This document shows, one piece after another, positions 34,114 to 41,862 of a DNA stretch of 49,025 nt (its first letter is position 1; the number at the start of each line of letters is the position of its first letter). The position numbers and the translations under genes are program-made. Source of the stretch: JAUWQU01 sp964564285 (GTDB taxonomy: Bacteria; Planctomycetota; Phycisphaerae; SM23-33); NCBI GenBank assembly GCA_964564285.1, contig CAZMBZ010000004.1, positions 1-49,025 of the forward strand, written 5' to 3'. The notes beneath the pieces were generated by a model. That model did not search any database, had not been told where the DNA came from, and worked only from the letters and a program-made list of their open reading frames with translations.

Positions 34114-34731
34114 TCACTTTGCCATTTCCAACATCACGCGGATGCCTGACTTCTCCAACTGGCAATACCGCGACGTAATCTTGACTACCTGAAAATCGTT
34201 GATCCAATCGTCCACATGAAGCACCCGCCCGTTGACTATCGCCGTCGAGACCGATCCTACGACCGTGCTCTGAAGCGAAAGGGACTGGGCGTGGGCCTGG
34301 ACCTCGCGTCTGACGGCCTCCTTGCGGGCATTGGGATCGACGACGGTGGCGACAACCGGTCTGGTTGGCTTGTCTGCCTTCTCGATGGGGAAATACGCTT
34401 CCTTCGGCGTGAAGATATCTCGATCCACCGGCAGTGCGGGCATATCCTCAGCCAGGGCATCCTGTTCACCCAATCCGTCCGGCAAACTCCCGGCAGTCCC
34501 AGGCGTGGTCACGGGTTTTCGCAAGCTTGTCCCGCCGAGTTGGTCCGTAATCTGGGCCGTCGCAGCCAACCCGGTCTTGGGCAAGCCTACTAGCTTCGCG
34601 ACTTCTCGCCCGCCAATTATCAGCAGCACAAGCGTCAGCACACCCAGAATGGACGCCTTCTTGGGATCGCGCCGCATCTCGGCCAGCACCCGATCCTTAA
34701 AGCCATTGTTTTTTGCCTTAGTATCGTTCAT
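34114..34731 (-). CDS. pilP: PilP-like inner-membrane pilus alignment protein
   Basis: The 205-residue protein has one N-terminal membrane segment (ASILGVLTLVLLIIGG), a low-complexity linker rich in Pro/Ala/Asp, and a small C-terminal beta domain. The last segment reads AIVNGRVLHVDDWINDFQVVKI ... RYCQLEKSGIRVMLEM when viewed in parts, the pattern of PilP/GspC homology regions that contact the secretin. The gene lies between pilO and pilQ. It lacks a lipobox, unlike proteobacterial PilP, so it is anchored by the helix as in GspC. Confidence 0.78.
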   Translation of the reverse strand: MNDTKAKNNGFKDRVLAEMRRDPKKASILGVLTLVLLIIGGREVAKLVGLPKTGLAATAQITDQLGGTSLRKPVTTPGTAGSLPDGLGEQDALAEDMPALPVDRDIFTPKEAYFPIEKADKPTRPVVATVVDPNARKEAVRREVQAHAQSLSLQSTVVGSVSTAIVNGRVLHVDDWINDFQVVKITSRYCQLEKSGIRVMLEMAK

Positions 34732-34741
34732 GAGGCTCTCC

Positions 34742-35293
34742 CTAGCTCTCCGTGAAATAGATGTTCATGAGGACTTCTATGTTCAGGCCCCAAGGTTCAC
34801 CGGGCTTGGACGGATTACCGTTTTCACCGGAGATCGTGATCCGTTCGACCTGGGTAAGCCGCTCCATCTCGCTCAGCCTCTTGAGGAAACTAGCCAGCGA
34901 CAGATACGTACCTCTAAACCGCAGCATGATCGGCAGTGTGTGAAACAGATCCGACCGCCTCGGGTTGCCCGGCTCGATAGACTGGTTGACCAGGCTCTCC
35001 TGGGCCAGATCGCCGCTGATCTCTCGCAGGAAACCCCCCAACTCGATCTGCCGAGGCAGTCGCTGGTCGAAATTGCTGTATCGCTTCTTGAGAGTCTGGA
35101 CCTGCTTGAGCATCGCCGGCACCGCCGAACAGATGCGACCATTGTCCGTCATACGAATCTTCTCTTGGCTGATTTCAGCGCGAAGGCGATTCAACTCGCG
35201 CTGCTGGGGAACGTAGACCACCATCGTGGCCACAACGATTATCCCGGCCAAGATTCCCATGCCTATCGTGTTGTTTCGGGTTGCGTGAGTCAC
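34742..35293 (-). CDS. pilO: PilO-like inner-membrane alignment protein
   Basis: The 183-residue protein starts at GTG 35293 with AGGAG 7 nt upstream; no in-frame ATG precedes the membrane helix (IGMGILAGIIVVATMVVYVP). A coiled coil follows (about 30-75), then a ferredoxin-like domain with LPRQIELGGFLREISG and YLSLASFLKRLSEMERL, characteristic of PilO. It would form a heterodimer with PilN. It is 15 bp downstream of pilN. Confidence 0.88.
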   Translation of the reverse strand: MTHATRNNTIGMGILAGIIVVATMVVYVPQQRELNRLRAEISQEKIRMTDNGRICSAVPAMLKQVQTLKKRYSNFDQRLPRQIELGGFLREISGDLAQESLVNQSIEPGNPRRSDLFHTLPIMLRFRGTYLSLASFLKRLSEMERLTQVERITISGENGNPSKPGEPWGLNIEVLMNIYFTES

Positions 35294-35308
35294 GGCATAC
35301 TCCTGCGA

Positions 35309-35941
35309 TTATCTCGTCAAGTAGCAGTTAGCCTGGAATTTTCGAGCCCCGCGGTTGCGGAAGGTCACGTTCTTGGCGTAGCCCATGCTCACGTCCTCGA
35401 AAAGCCTGCTGCCAGCAAGCTGACCGATGAAGTTGGCTACGTCCACGTCCGTCGGGGCCATTCCCGTCAGCACCAGCCGGACACGCTTAACCATCTTGGT
35501 CTTGGCAGAACCCGACCGCGCCACCGGCTTGTTCGATGAGTTGCGTCGCTCGGCCGGGACCAACTCCAACGGTACCTCGACTGTTTGCATCGTCATGTTA
35601 GTCAGCGCCAGGCTTTCGGGCATCACCCGCTGAAGTTCACCCAGAACATCCAGAGTCCCGACGCACCGACCAAGTTGTTCTTCGATCCGGCCCTTTATCA
35701 TCATCTCGGCCAACTGCTCGTTCAACTTGTCCCGCAGGGCCAACTGGCTGTCCATCGCTGCGGATCGGCTCTGGAGCATTTGCAGCTCGTTGCGGACCTT
35801 GTCCACCCGCAACCCAAAGGCGTACATAATTACAGTCAGCCCGGCTACGCAAATAACCATCAGATAGCCCTGACATATCAGTCGGTGCCGCCTTTTACGC
35901 TGTTGCTTTATGCGCTCAGGCAGAAAGTTGATTTCTTTCAT
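35309..35941 (-). CDS. pilN: PilN-like inner-membrane alignment protein
   Basis: The start is ATG 35941, because the product begins MKEINFLPERIKQQRKRR, the conserved PilN motif (INLLP) that binds PilM. The 210-residue protein has one membrane segment (LMVICVAGLTVIMYAFGL), a coiled coil (about 50-95) and a C-terminal domain with VLTGMAPTDVDVANFIGQL. The gene overlaps the end of pilM by 26 nt, suggesting coupled translation of the two partners. Confidence 0.9.
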   Translation of the reverse strand: MKEINFLPERIKQQRKRRHRLICQGYLMVICVAGLTVIMYAFGLRVDKVRNELQMLQSRSAAMDSQLALRDKLNEQLAEMMIKGRIEEQLGRCVGTLDVLGELQRVMPESLALTNMTMQTVEVPLELVPAERRNSSNKPVARSGSAKTKMVKRVRLVLTGMAPTDVDVANFIGQLAGSRLFEDVSMGYAKNVTFRNRGARKFQANCYLTR

Positions 35942-37082
35942 GATCGCTCTTTCGCAAACTGCGCTCGTATTGGGCCGACCTGAAGGACAGCCCTGCGCAA
36001 AGGTTCCATTCCGCCAACATTCCTCGACGATTGCCGCCAAGATCCGTAGCCGACGTGTCTATGCCATGCAACGGCCGGCCGATCTGGCACTCTATGTTCA
36101 GTTGCTCGCCCAGTAGCTTCATCACGGCCGGATCGTACGCCTGTCCGCCCGTAAGCATCACCCGCCGAGGCCTCAGGCCACGGAAAGTCACCGAGCAATA
36201 CCGCAGGCAAAGTGCAATCTCCCGACCCAGTTCTTCGACCTTGCCTCGAACCGCATCGACGATTGTCCACGACGTCGAGTTGGGATCGGCTTTGTAGCCA
36301 TCGCTTTCAGGGTCCCTCTCGGAGTTGGCATGCTCGCCGATAATCTGAAGCCGTAACTCAGACGCCTCCTCAAAGGAGAGATTCAACTGCCGTGCGACCG
36401 CCTCGGCGAGGTCCTTGCCTCCTATGTCGATCTTCTTAACCAGGACCAAGTCTCGCCCACGTCCGACTACGACCTTGGTCGATGAATGCCCGAGGTCGAC
36501 AATAACGCTGATTTCGTTCTCGTCCGCACGACGGCGAAGCATGCGTTCGAACGGGCGAAACATAGCCTGTGGCTCGGCGTCGATGTACTCGGGAATCAAG
36601 CCCATCTCCTTAAGCATCGCCACGTGTGATTCGACGAGTTCGCCCGGCGAGGCCAGGAGTATGACTTCCTGGCAACTTTCGGTGCCTTGGCGGATCTGCC
36701 CGGCATTCAGAAAGTGCAGTTGGTCCGGCGCGAAATCGCAACCGAAACGCTCCTTGGCTTCCCACCGGATAGCTTCATCCGTCTCGGTCGGAGACATTAG
36801 CGGCAGACGAACGTTCTTAATCATCAGATCGTTGCTCGACAGAGCCGTGATGACACGATTGCCAGCGAAGTTACCCCGCTGGAGCATCTCCTTGACAGCC
36901 CCGATCACCAGTTGCCGCCATGGATCGCCGCTACGCGGTTCGCCGTGGGGCGCCTGCCAATGCCCGCTGGCCCGTACGGACATATTTCCGCCCACCGACT
37001 GCATCTGGAGCATCTTGACGCAGTCAGTGCCTATGTCCAATGCGATCGGCCAACGCTTCTTGCCAACCAGAAAGTCCAACAT
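35916..37082 (-). CDS. pilM: PilM-like actin-fold ATPase of the pilus inner-membrane complex
   Basis: The 388-residue cytoplasmic protein has the FtsA/actin-like fold motifs WPIALDIGTDCVKMLQ (phosphate 1), VIVDLGHSSTKVVVGRG (phosphate 2) and VMLTGGQAYDPAVMKLL (adenosine). It binds the N-terminal tail of PilN and couples the PilNOP ring to the motor. AAAGGAA lies just upstream of ATG 37082. The gene is 30 bp downstream of the GspH-like pilin gene, so minor pilins and alignment complex are one transcription unit. Confidence 0.94.
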   Translation of the reverse strand: MLDFLVGKKRWPIALDIGTDCVKMLQMQSVGGNMSVRASGHWQAPHGEPRSGDPWRQLVIGAVKEMLQRGNFAGNRVITALSSNDLMIKNVRLPLMSPTETDEAIRWEAKERFGCDFAPDQLHFLNAGQIRQGTESCQEVILLASPGELVESHVAMLKEMGLIPEYIDAEPQAMFRPFERMLRRRADENEISVIVDLGHSSTKVVVGRGRDLVLVKKIDIGGKDLAEAVARQLNLSFEEASELRLQIIGEHANSERDPESDGYKADPNSTSWTIVDAVRGKVEELGREIALCLRYCSVTFRGLRPRRVMLTGGQAYDPAVMKLLGEQLNIECQIGRPLHGIDTSATDLGGNRRGMLAEWNLCAGLSFRSAQYERSLRKSDHERNQLSA

Positions 37083-37112
37083 GCCCAGTTCCTTTTAAAT
37101 CGCCCGTCAACA

Positions 37113-37577
37113 TCACGGGGTGACAACGTTTACTGTTCCGGTGACGGAGGTCACATCAATTCGATACGTCTGCGAACCGCCCAGCACCGTCACGCTCCCT
37201 CCCGCATCCGGCGAGCCCAACTCGTCAAAAATCAGGCTGTCCCCACCGTCAAAGCTCACCGATGCAAGATCCAATTGTTCGAAATCTCCTCTTGTCTGAA
37301 AGTCCATCACATAGTCCTTGTTGGTCATCGGGTGTTTCAGGGGACCACTTGCGTTAGACAATGTGTACTTGTCGGCTGATGCGTCGAACTGCACCGTTAC
37401 CGGAGTCTGCATGGTAATGGCCACGTTCTGAGCGTACTGAATATCCGTAGCGATAATACGAGCAGCGCTAAGAGCTTGCATCTCACCGGCACCCGCGATC
37501 ATCGGCACGATCATCGCCCCTGTAATGGCCATGATGACCACGACCACCATCAGTTCCAGTAGCGTAAATGCCTTCAT
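37113..37577 (-). CDS. Minor pilin, GspH/FimT-like
   Basis: The start is ATG 37577, giving 154 residues that begin MKA then FTLLELMVVVVIMAITGAM. Cleavage would be after Ala rather than Gly, with Glu at mature position 5. The rest is a beta-rich domain with AARIIATDIQYAQNVAITMQ, characteristic of GspH/FimT. It is probably part of the pilus tip complex. The gene is four bases downstream of the 99-residue membrane protein gene. Confidence 0.88.
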   Translation of the reverse strand: MKAFTLLELMVVVVIMAITGAMIVPMIAGAGEMQALSAARIIATDIQYAQNVAITMQTPVTVQFDASADKYTLSNASGPLKHPMTNKDYVMDFQTRGDFEQLDLASVSFDGGDSLIFDELGSPDAGGSVTVLGGSQTYRIDVTSVTGTVNVVTP

Positions 37578-37581
37578 GTGA

Positions 37582-37881
37582 CTATTTGCCTCTGGTCTTG
37601 CCATCTTGGACCACCTGGACTTTCGCCTTGCCCGTCTCGAAGAGCCGGACCAGGTCCTCCAACTTGGAGGTGTTCTTTTCAAGTTCTTTGATCATGATTT
37701 GTCGCTGACGTCCGGAATCCGGAATGCCCACCGACGGCGCGGCAATCGCCTGGCCGCTGATCGGCAGTGGCTGGGCCCATAGGGCCACAATCATTACCGA
37801 CAACAACACCGCGATCACCGTCAGGCAACACCGCGTGTAAACGTCCACTCGAATCTCAACTTTTCGTCGTGTTTTGCCCAT
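37582..37881 (-). CDS. Small single-pass membrane protein in the pilin operon
   Basis: ATG 37881 is preceded by GGAG at 8 nt. The 99-residue product has a basic N-terminus, one membrane segment (CCLTVIAVLLSVMIVALWA), and a periplasmic part with a short predicted coiled coil (MIKELEKNTSKLEDLVRLF). It ends in VQVVQDGKTRGK. There is no prepilin cleavage motif. I do not recognise a named family. Position between the PilX-like and GspH-like genes suggests a role in pilus assembly. Confidence 0.7.
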   Translation of the reverse strand: MGKTRRKVEIRVDVYTRCCLTVIAVLLSVMIVALWAQPLPISGQAIAAPSVGIPDSGRQRQIMIKELEKNTSKLEDLVRLFETGKAKVQVVQDGKTRGK

Positions 37882-37911
37882 AGCCAAGTCTCCAATGCAC
37901 ACAGATTTATA

Positions 37912-39009
37912 TCACTTATCCCATGACACTATTTCCACAGACGCTATGCGAGCCTCGTAAAGCTCTTTGATCTCAGTCGACGTAAGCGCACGGCTGAACA
38001 TGGCCACCTCGTCAATGGAGCCATGAAAAGGCCGGTCCTGCTCGTAGTCCGGGTTGGCGCCAATCCAAGCCTTTACGTCTTTGTTCTGGGCAATTAAGCC
38101 GGATTTCAGACCAAGCGCCACCCGCTCTGAGTCCTTGTACAACGCCACCCAAGGGTCGTCGAACGTGGTCACCGCCATCGTCCACCTATCCGTCTCCAAC
38201 GTGCCGGTCGGCGCCGTCATAGTCCCCGTCCACCCCTCGCTGCGAATACGCACCCGCAGAACCGGCTCACCGCTGGACAGAACCGTGCCGAGCATCCAAT
38301 AGTGATCATCGGACGCAAGGTTCTTGGCCTTAGATACCAAACGAGCATCGGAGATATTAAAATCGTCAGCCTTGAACCAGCACAGGATCGTCATCCTGCC
38401 TCCAGGCAGGTCCATATTTTTCGCATCGACGTATTGTTCGATCCCGTCTAAATGGACTGCCCCGTCGAGGTCGCCGCAGATGGCGCCAGGCTGGCCCTGG
38501 TCGGGATGGTGATTGTAAATGCCGTTTTCCGTGCCAGTGCTGTCAATGGCACTGTCGCCACTGGGTTCCCCCAACCGCCAGTACCGAATCGGCCCCATCG
38601 CCATGACCTTGTCCTGGTACTCGCTGTAGATCCTCGCCACAGCCTGGCTGGTCCGCGTGACACCCATCGCCGTGCCTTTGGCGACCACCGTGTATTCAAG
38701 CGGCGTACCCGTTGGCTCAACGTACAAAGTGTACTGGCCGCCGTCAGAATCCAACTGGAATGGCCCCAACGGGTTGGCCTGTGTCGCCGCCGCGAGATCC
38801 CCCGAATCCGACCGCAGGAGCCACAGCGCGTGATGAATGCCGGACTCGGCCATGTACATCGCCTGGCTGGCGCGGATCATATTGGTCGAGCCAGCCAGCT
38901 TAACCGACGCGATTGACAGATAACTCATGCCCATGATCGACGCCACGATGACCATCGTCAGCACAAGGAGCATCGCGATCCCGCGTTGTCGTCTGTTTCC
39001 TCTTCTCAT
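37912..39009 (-). CDS. PilX/GspK-like minor pilin fused to a LamG (concanavalin A-like) domain
   Basis: The 365-residue protein starts with RQRG then IAMLLVLTMVIVASIMGMSY, a class III-like prepilin segment lacking Glu5, as in PilX/GspK. Next comes the PilX helix ASQAMYMAESGIHHALWLL. Residues about 140-355 form a LamG-type lectin fold: YWRLGEPSGDSAIDSTG, AVHLDGIEQYVDA, MTILCWFKADD, WTMAVTTFDDPWVALYKD and GSIDEVAMFSRALTSTEIKELY. Such domains bind sugars or proteins in a calcium-dependent way. PilX/GspK proteins sit at the pilus tip, so this would put an adhesin at the tip (inference). Confidence 0.88.
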   Translation of the reverse strand: MRRGNRRQRGIAMLLVLTMVIVASIMGMSYLSIASVKLAGSTNMIRASQAMYMAESGIHHALWLLRSDSGDLAAATQANPLGPFQLDSDGGQYTLYVEPTGTPLEYTVVAKGTAMGVTRTSQAVARIYSEYQDKVMAMGPIRYWRLGEPSGDSAIDSTGTENGIYNHHPDQGQPGAICGDLDGAVHLDGIEQYVDAKNMDLPGGRMTILCWFKADDFNISDARLVSKAKNLASDDHYWMLGTVLSSGEPVLRVRIRSEGWTGTMTAPTGTLETDRWTMAVTTFDDPWVALYKDSERVALGLKSGLIAQNKDVKAWIGANPDYEQDRPFHGSIDEVAMFSRALTSTEIKELYEARIASVEIVSWDK

Positions 39010-39028
39010 ATTCTTTCAGAACCTCTGT

Positions 39029-39676
39029 CTAGTCCAGGACGTATGTGCCGCCTGAGACACCCACCCTCGACACTTTTGAGGCGCGAAGTGTGACCGCGCC
39101 ATACTGCGTTACCGTCTGTGCATACGACCCGATCACCAGACGAAATTTTACAGTCTGCGTCAGCGGAGTAGGCACATCTGGATAGACTTGGAATTCCTGC
39201 ACGTTGCGAGCCAGGACCCGGGTCACGTCGTACTGGACATACGGAGGCGCGTCGTCAGCCGCATTGGCTGAAACCAGGTCCGCCAGTGCCACCGACGTGT
39301 CCAGAGCCGTCTTTGTGCTCGGCTCCATCGAATCCGGAAACACAGTGGTACGCTGCATGAGTTGCCTGGTATCGGTGTCCAAATATACCTTTGTCACTTC
39401 GGACACGTTGATCTTGGTCTTGTCGGTCTCGTTGCTCGTCCAGGCCACTATGCTGCTGCCCGACGCGACGGTTATCAACCTAGCCGAACGAAGCGCTTCC
39501 TCCAGCCTGCTTGCGGCGACCCGCCCGCTCTGGAGGTACTCATAGTAATCCTCCGCCCGCTCGTTGATATTTGACATAGCTGCCGTCACACCCGTCACGG
39601 CCAGGCCGATCACAGCAGTAATGGCCATAGCCAAAACCAATTCAGCCAGCGTTAAACCCCGCCTGAATCCGCGCAT
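39029..39676 (-). CDS. Minor pilin, PilW/GspJ-like
   Basis: The 215-residue protein begins RRG then LTLAELVLAMAITAVIGLAV; Leu replaces Phe at +1 but Glu5 is kept. A helix with GRVAASRLEEALRSARL follows, typical of GspJ/PilW, and then a beta-rich domain. The gene is 17 bp downstream of the PilV-like gene and 19 bp upstream of the PilX-LamG gene. PilV, PilW and PilX usually form the tip initiation complex together. Confidence 0.87.
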   Translation of the reverse strand: MRGFRRGLTLAELVLAMAITAVIGLAVTGVTAAMSNINERAEDYYEYLQSGRVAASRLEEALRSARLITVASGSSIVAWTSNETDKTKINVSEVTKVYLDTDTRQLMQRTTVFPDSMEPSTKTALDTSVALADLVSANAADDAPPYVQYDVTRVLARNVQEFQVYPDVPTPLTQTVKFRLVIGSYAQTVTQYGAVTLRASKVSRVGVSGGTYVLD

Positions 39677-39692
39677 GTGTCTCTCCTTTGAT

Positions 39693-40217
39693 TCACTTGA
39701 TCCGGTGCATCAGACGGGTGAGCGTTACAATCGGCTGGCCTTTGTACTGGACCTCCACCACGACTCGGAAAAAGTTCGGCGGTTCGGTCACGTCCTGACC
39801 GGGCATGTAGACATAGCTGACCGTCACGTGCCGACTGATGCCCGCGACGGCGGGGTCAGTGATGATCTGTCCGGCCGGGTCGATAACCTGACCGGCCAGT
39901 TCGGTGTAGCCGTCGTAATCGTCGATGGCGGAAAAACTTGACGACGAGGACTCCCCGCTGTCGGGTCCGAAGCTGGACTCGGGCTCGTGGTCCTCATCGC
40001 CGTCGCCTGGTTCCTCGAACGGCTTGAGGATGATCTCCTCCATCAGGTCTTCAGCCAGACTGACCGCGATAGTCTGACGGCTCTCGACTTGCTGGTTCCG
40101 CATGCCGCAAGTGAAAGGCATGATGGCGGCCGACACGGTTATCGACAGGATCACCGAAGCCATAAGTGCTTCGATCAGGGTGAAGGCCTTGCTTGTTATT
40201 CTTGTCGCGTTTCTCAT
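39693..40217 (-). CDS. Minor pilin, PilV/GspI-like
   Basis: I use ATG 40217, giving 174 residues starting MRNATRITSKA then FTLIEALMASVILSITVSAA; cleavage after Ala, Glu at position 5. An in-frame ATG at 40280 would overlap the upstream gene and add 21 residues before the signal. The middle has a serine- and acid-rich insert (GESSSSSFSAIDDYDGY). The end is beta-rich (RVVVEVQYKGQPIVTLTRL), as in GspI/PilV. Confidence 0.86.
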   Translation of the reverse strand: MRNATRITSKAFTLIEALMASVILSITVSAAIMPFTCGMRNQQVESRQTIAVSLAEDLMEEIILKPFEEPGDGDEDHEPESSFGPDSGESSSSSFSAIDDYDGYTELAGQVIDPAGQIITDPAVAGISRHVTVSYVYMPGQDVTEPPNFFRVVVEVQYKGQPIVTLTRLMHRIK

Positions 40218-40248
40218 TTTGCGATCAGCCGATGTCTCGGATCGTGAA

Positions 40249-40755
40249 TCAGTAGTTGAAGTAAGGAACCCCGTCTCCATCCGTGCCGAGGCAGTCCGCC
40301 TTGAATGTCATGGAGGACGGTTGGTATATCCATCCGTACAGGTCCGACGGAGTGTTCGGGCAAGGATTCGCGCCCGTAATGACCAGTATGGACGACTTGC
40401 CGTTAATCGGATTGGTTGGGATTTCCTTCATGTAAGGCCCGTAGGGATAGCCAACCGTGCCTACTGCTGCAGTGACGCCCGCTGGTGTCGATGACTGCGT
40501 GATATGCACCAGCACTGTCGCCTCGGTCGGCGTCTGGGCGATGTCGCAATTGGGGAACCCTGGGGGCACTCCCTGATGCTGAGCCTTAAAGACCTCCATT
40601 TGGGAACGCATCACACGAAGGTCGTCCATAAGCATGGATGCACGAGCACTTTCAGTGGCCGATGAGAACTGAGGGATAATCATGGCCGCGAGAATGCCGA
40701 GGATGATCACCACGATAAGGATCTCGACAAGGGTGAAACCTTTTCGGGCTGTCAT
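40249..40755 (-). CDS. GspG/PilA-like pilin, second copy
   Basis: ATG 40755 gives 168 residues beginning MTARKG then FTLVEILIVVIILGILAAM. The first 26 residues nearly match the preceding pilin. The globular part includes MLMDDLRVMRSQMEVFKAQH and YMKEIPTNPINGKS, typical of GspG-like pilins, and ends with a Cys pair region (NPCPNTPSDLYGWIY). It is probably a secondary or minor pilin. A spacer of 170 bp with two strong hairpins separates it from the first pilin gene. Confidence 0.9.
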   Translation of the reverse strand: MTARKGFTLVEILIVVIILGILAAMIIPQFSSATESARASMLMDDLRVMRSQMEVFKAQHQGVPPGFPNCDIAQTPTEATVLVHITQSSTPAGVTAAVGTVGYPYGPYMKEIPTNPINGKSSILVITGANPCPNTPSDLYGWIYQPSSMTFKADCLGTDGDGVPYFNY

Positions 40756-40827
40756 TATTCGCACCTGTCCCGTCTTCTTGACCCACGAACCATTGCGTTG
40801 TTTCGCGATCAAGAACAAAGCGCCAGA

Positions 40828-40918
40828 ACCCGGTCGGAAACGCCGAGGCGCCTCCGACCGGGTCTGTTGCCTGTTCCTGCCGTCAAGTCCGACTTCGAGG
40901 TCGGCATTGGTGACGGCA
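40828..40918 (-). terminator. Two strong hairpins after the first pilin gene
   Basis: The distal hairpin (40828-40863) has an 11-bp stem ACCCGGTCGGA/TCCGACCGGGT with a 14-base loop. The proximal hairpin (40878-40918), eight bases after the pilin stop, has outer arms TGCCGTCA/TGACGGCA and an inner stem CCGAC/GTCGG. Neither is followed by a T-run, so read-through to downstream genes is expected. The likely effect is partial termination or 3'-end protection, giving more of the first pilin than of the rest. Confidence 0.55.
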
Positions 40919-40925
40919 CAATGAT

Positions 40926-41390
40926 TTACCTATCGATGTAGTCGAGGGTGTTGACACCGAAGTTGCCGGTCGTCTGGTTAAACCACCAGCCAGCCCCACC
41001 AGCGACCTCCGCAAGCGGGTCCGCCACGGCCGTCGCTTCGGCAACGGTGTTGTCGGATTCGAATCCGTTGGTCGGGAACTTCTGGAGGTACGGCCCAAGG
41101 GTTCCGGTTCCGCCGACGACGCCGTCGATGTCCGTCTTGCTCGTCAGGGCAGTGACGAAGTTGCCGATCGTCCACGCGTCGCTGACGGTGCCGGGATAAT
41201 CGTCCTTGTGCTGCACCTTGTACAGTTCGATCTGGCCGCGGACAGTCTGCAAGTCGCTGACCAGCGCGGACACACGGGCATCATTCGACGCCTCGGTGAA
41301 CTGCGGGATCACGATTGCGGCCAAGATGCCAAGGATGATTACGACGATCAGGATTTCGACCAGGGTAAAGCCAGTATTCTTGCGTTTCAT
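40926..41390 (-). CDS. pilA: GspG/PilA-like pilin, probable major pilin
   Basis: The 154-residue prepilin starts at ATG 41390 with GGAGGAG 7 nt upstream. The signal is MKRKNTG then FTLVEILIVVIILGILAAI, a canonical type III signal with Glu5. The mature part has the helix VSALVSDLQTVRGQIELYKVQH and a short beta domain with TLGPYLQKFPTNGFES, close to GspG and to short GspG-like T4P pilins. It is likely the major subunit: first in the operon, best ribosome site, strong hairpins after its stop, and a riboswitch-bearing leader. The symbol is by analogy. Confidence 0.9.
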   Translation of the reverse strand: MKRKNTGFTLVEILIVVIILGILAAIVIPQFTEASNDARVSALVSDLQTVRGQIELYKVQHKDDYPGTVSDAWTIGNFVTALTSKTDIDGVVGGTGTLGPYLQKFPTNGFESDNTVAEATAVADPLAEVAGGAGWWFNQTTGNFGVNTLDYIDR

Positions 41391-41488
41391 GAAATAACTC
41401 CTCCAACGTATTCTATTGCTCGCCCACTATGGGCACTGCACCTACAACTCTTTTGAAAAAACCTCCGTGTTCGATCGTTCGCTTCCAT
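41387..41488 (-). CDS. Possible 33-residue leader peptide coupled to the pilin gene
   Basis: ATG 41486-41488 has CAGGAG just upstream. The frame runs 33 codons and ends in a TGA overlapping the pilin ATG (ATGA). The peptide (MEANDRTRRFFQKSCRCSAH and 13 more) is basic and has no known motif. The pilin ribosome site lies within it, so translation here could open or block pilin initiation. It may be chance; no conservation data are available. Confidence 0.3.
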   Translation of the reverse strand: MEANDRTRRFFQKSCRCSAHSGRAIEYVGGVIS

Positions 41489-41624
41489 ACTCCTGTTTAT
41501 GTCAATATCTCAAGTCATGTAAGGTCTGTCTTCGTGGCACTTTTGCGGGACTGCTCTTGCTTGCATGCACTGCCAAGGCTTGTGTAAACCGCTCGCCGTC
41601 AGCAGGCTTGTCCTCGGGATCGCT

Positions 41625-41858
41625 TCACCTCCTCTCCTGGGACAACCGCACGCTATGTGCCATCGAGCCATTTAACCCGTAGAAGCCCGCACATTGCGTA
41701 CAAGACCGATTTCCGATCGGCCCTGCGTGAGTATCGGCCTCATATACGGGGGGCTTGACTAACCATATGAAATTGTTGACTTGCCGGGAATCGAGCTGCC
41801 AGGAGGGTGCGTCGCGCCCGGAGAAACAGACGCGCGCCAGCGATGAGTTGGCTTTCAT
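41625..41858 (-). CDS. Possible 77-residue ORF directly after the riboswitch
   Basis: ATG 41856-41858 is preceded at 6-7 nt by AGGGA, and those bases lie in the 3' arm of the aptamer P1 stem. The frame (start MKANSSLARVCFSGRDAPSW) ends at TGA 41625 in a very purine-rich AGGAGAGGAGG. No family is recognised and there is no signal peptide. If real, ligand-stabilised P1 pairing would hide its ribosome site. It may instead be a non-coding expression platform. Confidence 0.3.
   Translation of the reverse strand: MKANSSLARVCFSGRDAPSWQLDSRQVNNFIWLVKPPVYEADTHAGPIGNRSCTQCAGFYGLNGSMAHSVRLSQERR
41647..41662 (-). promoter_or_regulatory. Sigma-54-like promoter element in the pilin leader
   Basis: On the minus strand TGGCAC at 41657-41662 and TGC at 41648-41650 give the GG-N10-GC spacing required of -24/-12 promoters; only the first T of TTGC is missing. 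Transcription would start near 41636, downstream of the riboswitch, giving a message without the aptamer. Pilin genes in several phyla use sigma-54. No enhancer-binding activator is encoded in the window. Confidence 0.35.
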
Positions 41859-41862
41859 CGGC

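Noticed and set aside
41530..41600. Possible second GEMM-like aptamer in the pilin leader (CCCGCAAAAGTGCCACG and ACAGACC)
   Set aside because: Some blocks resemble the aptamer's 3' half, but no GGCAAACC counterpart or P1 stem is found, so the match is too weak.
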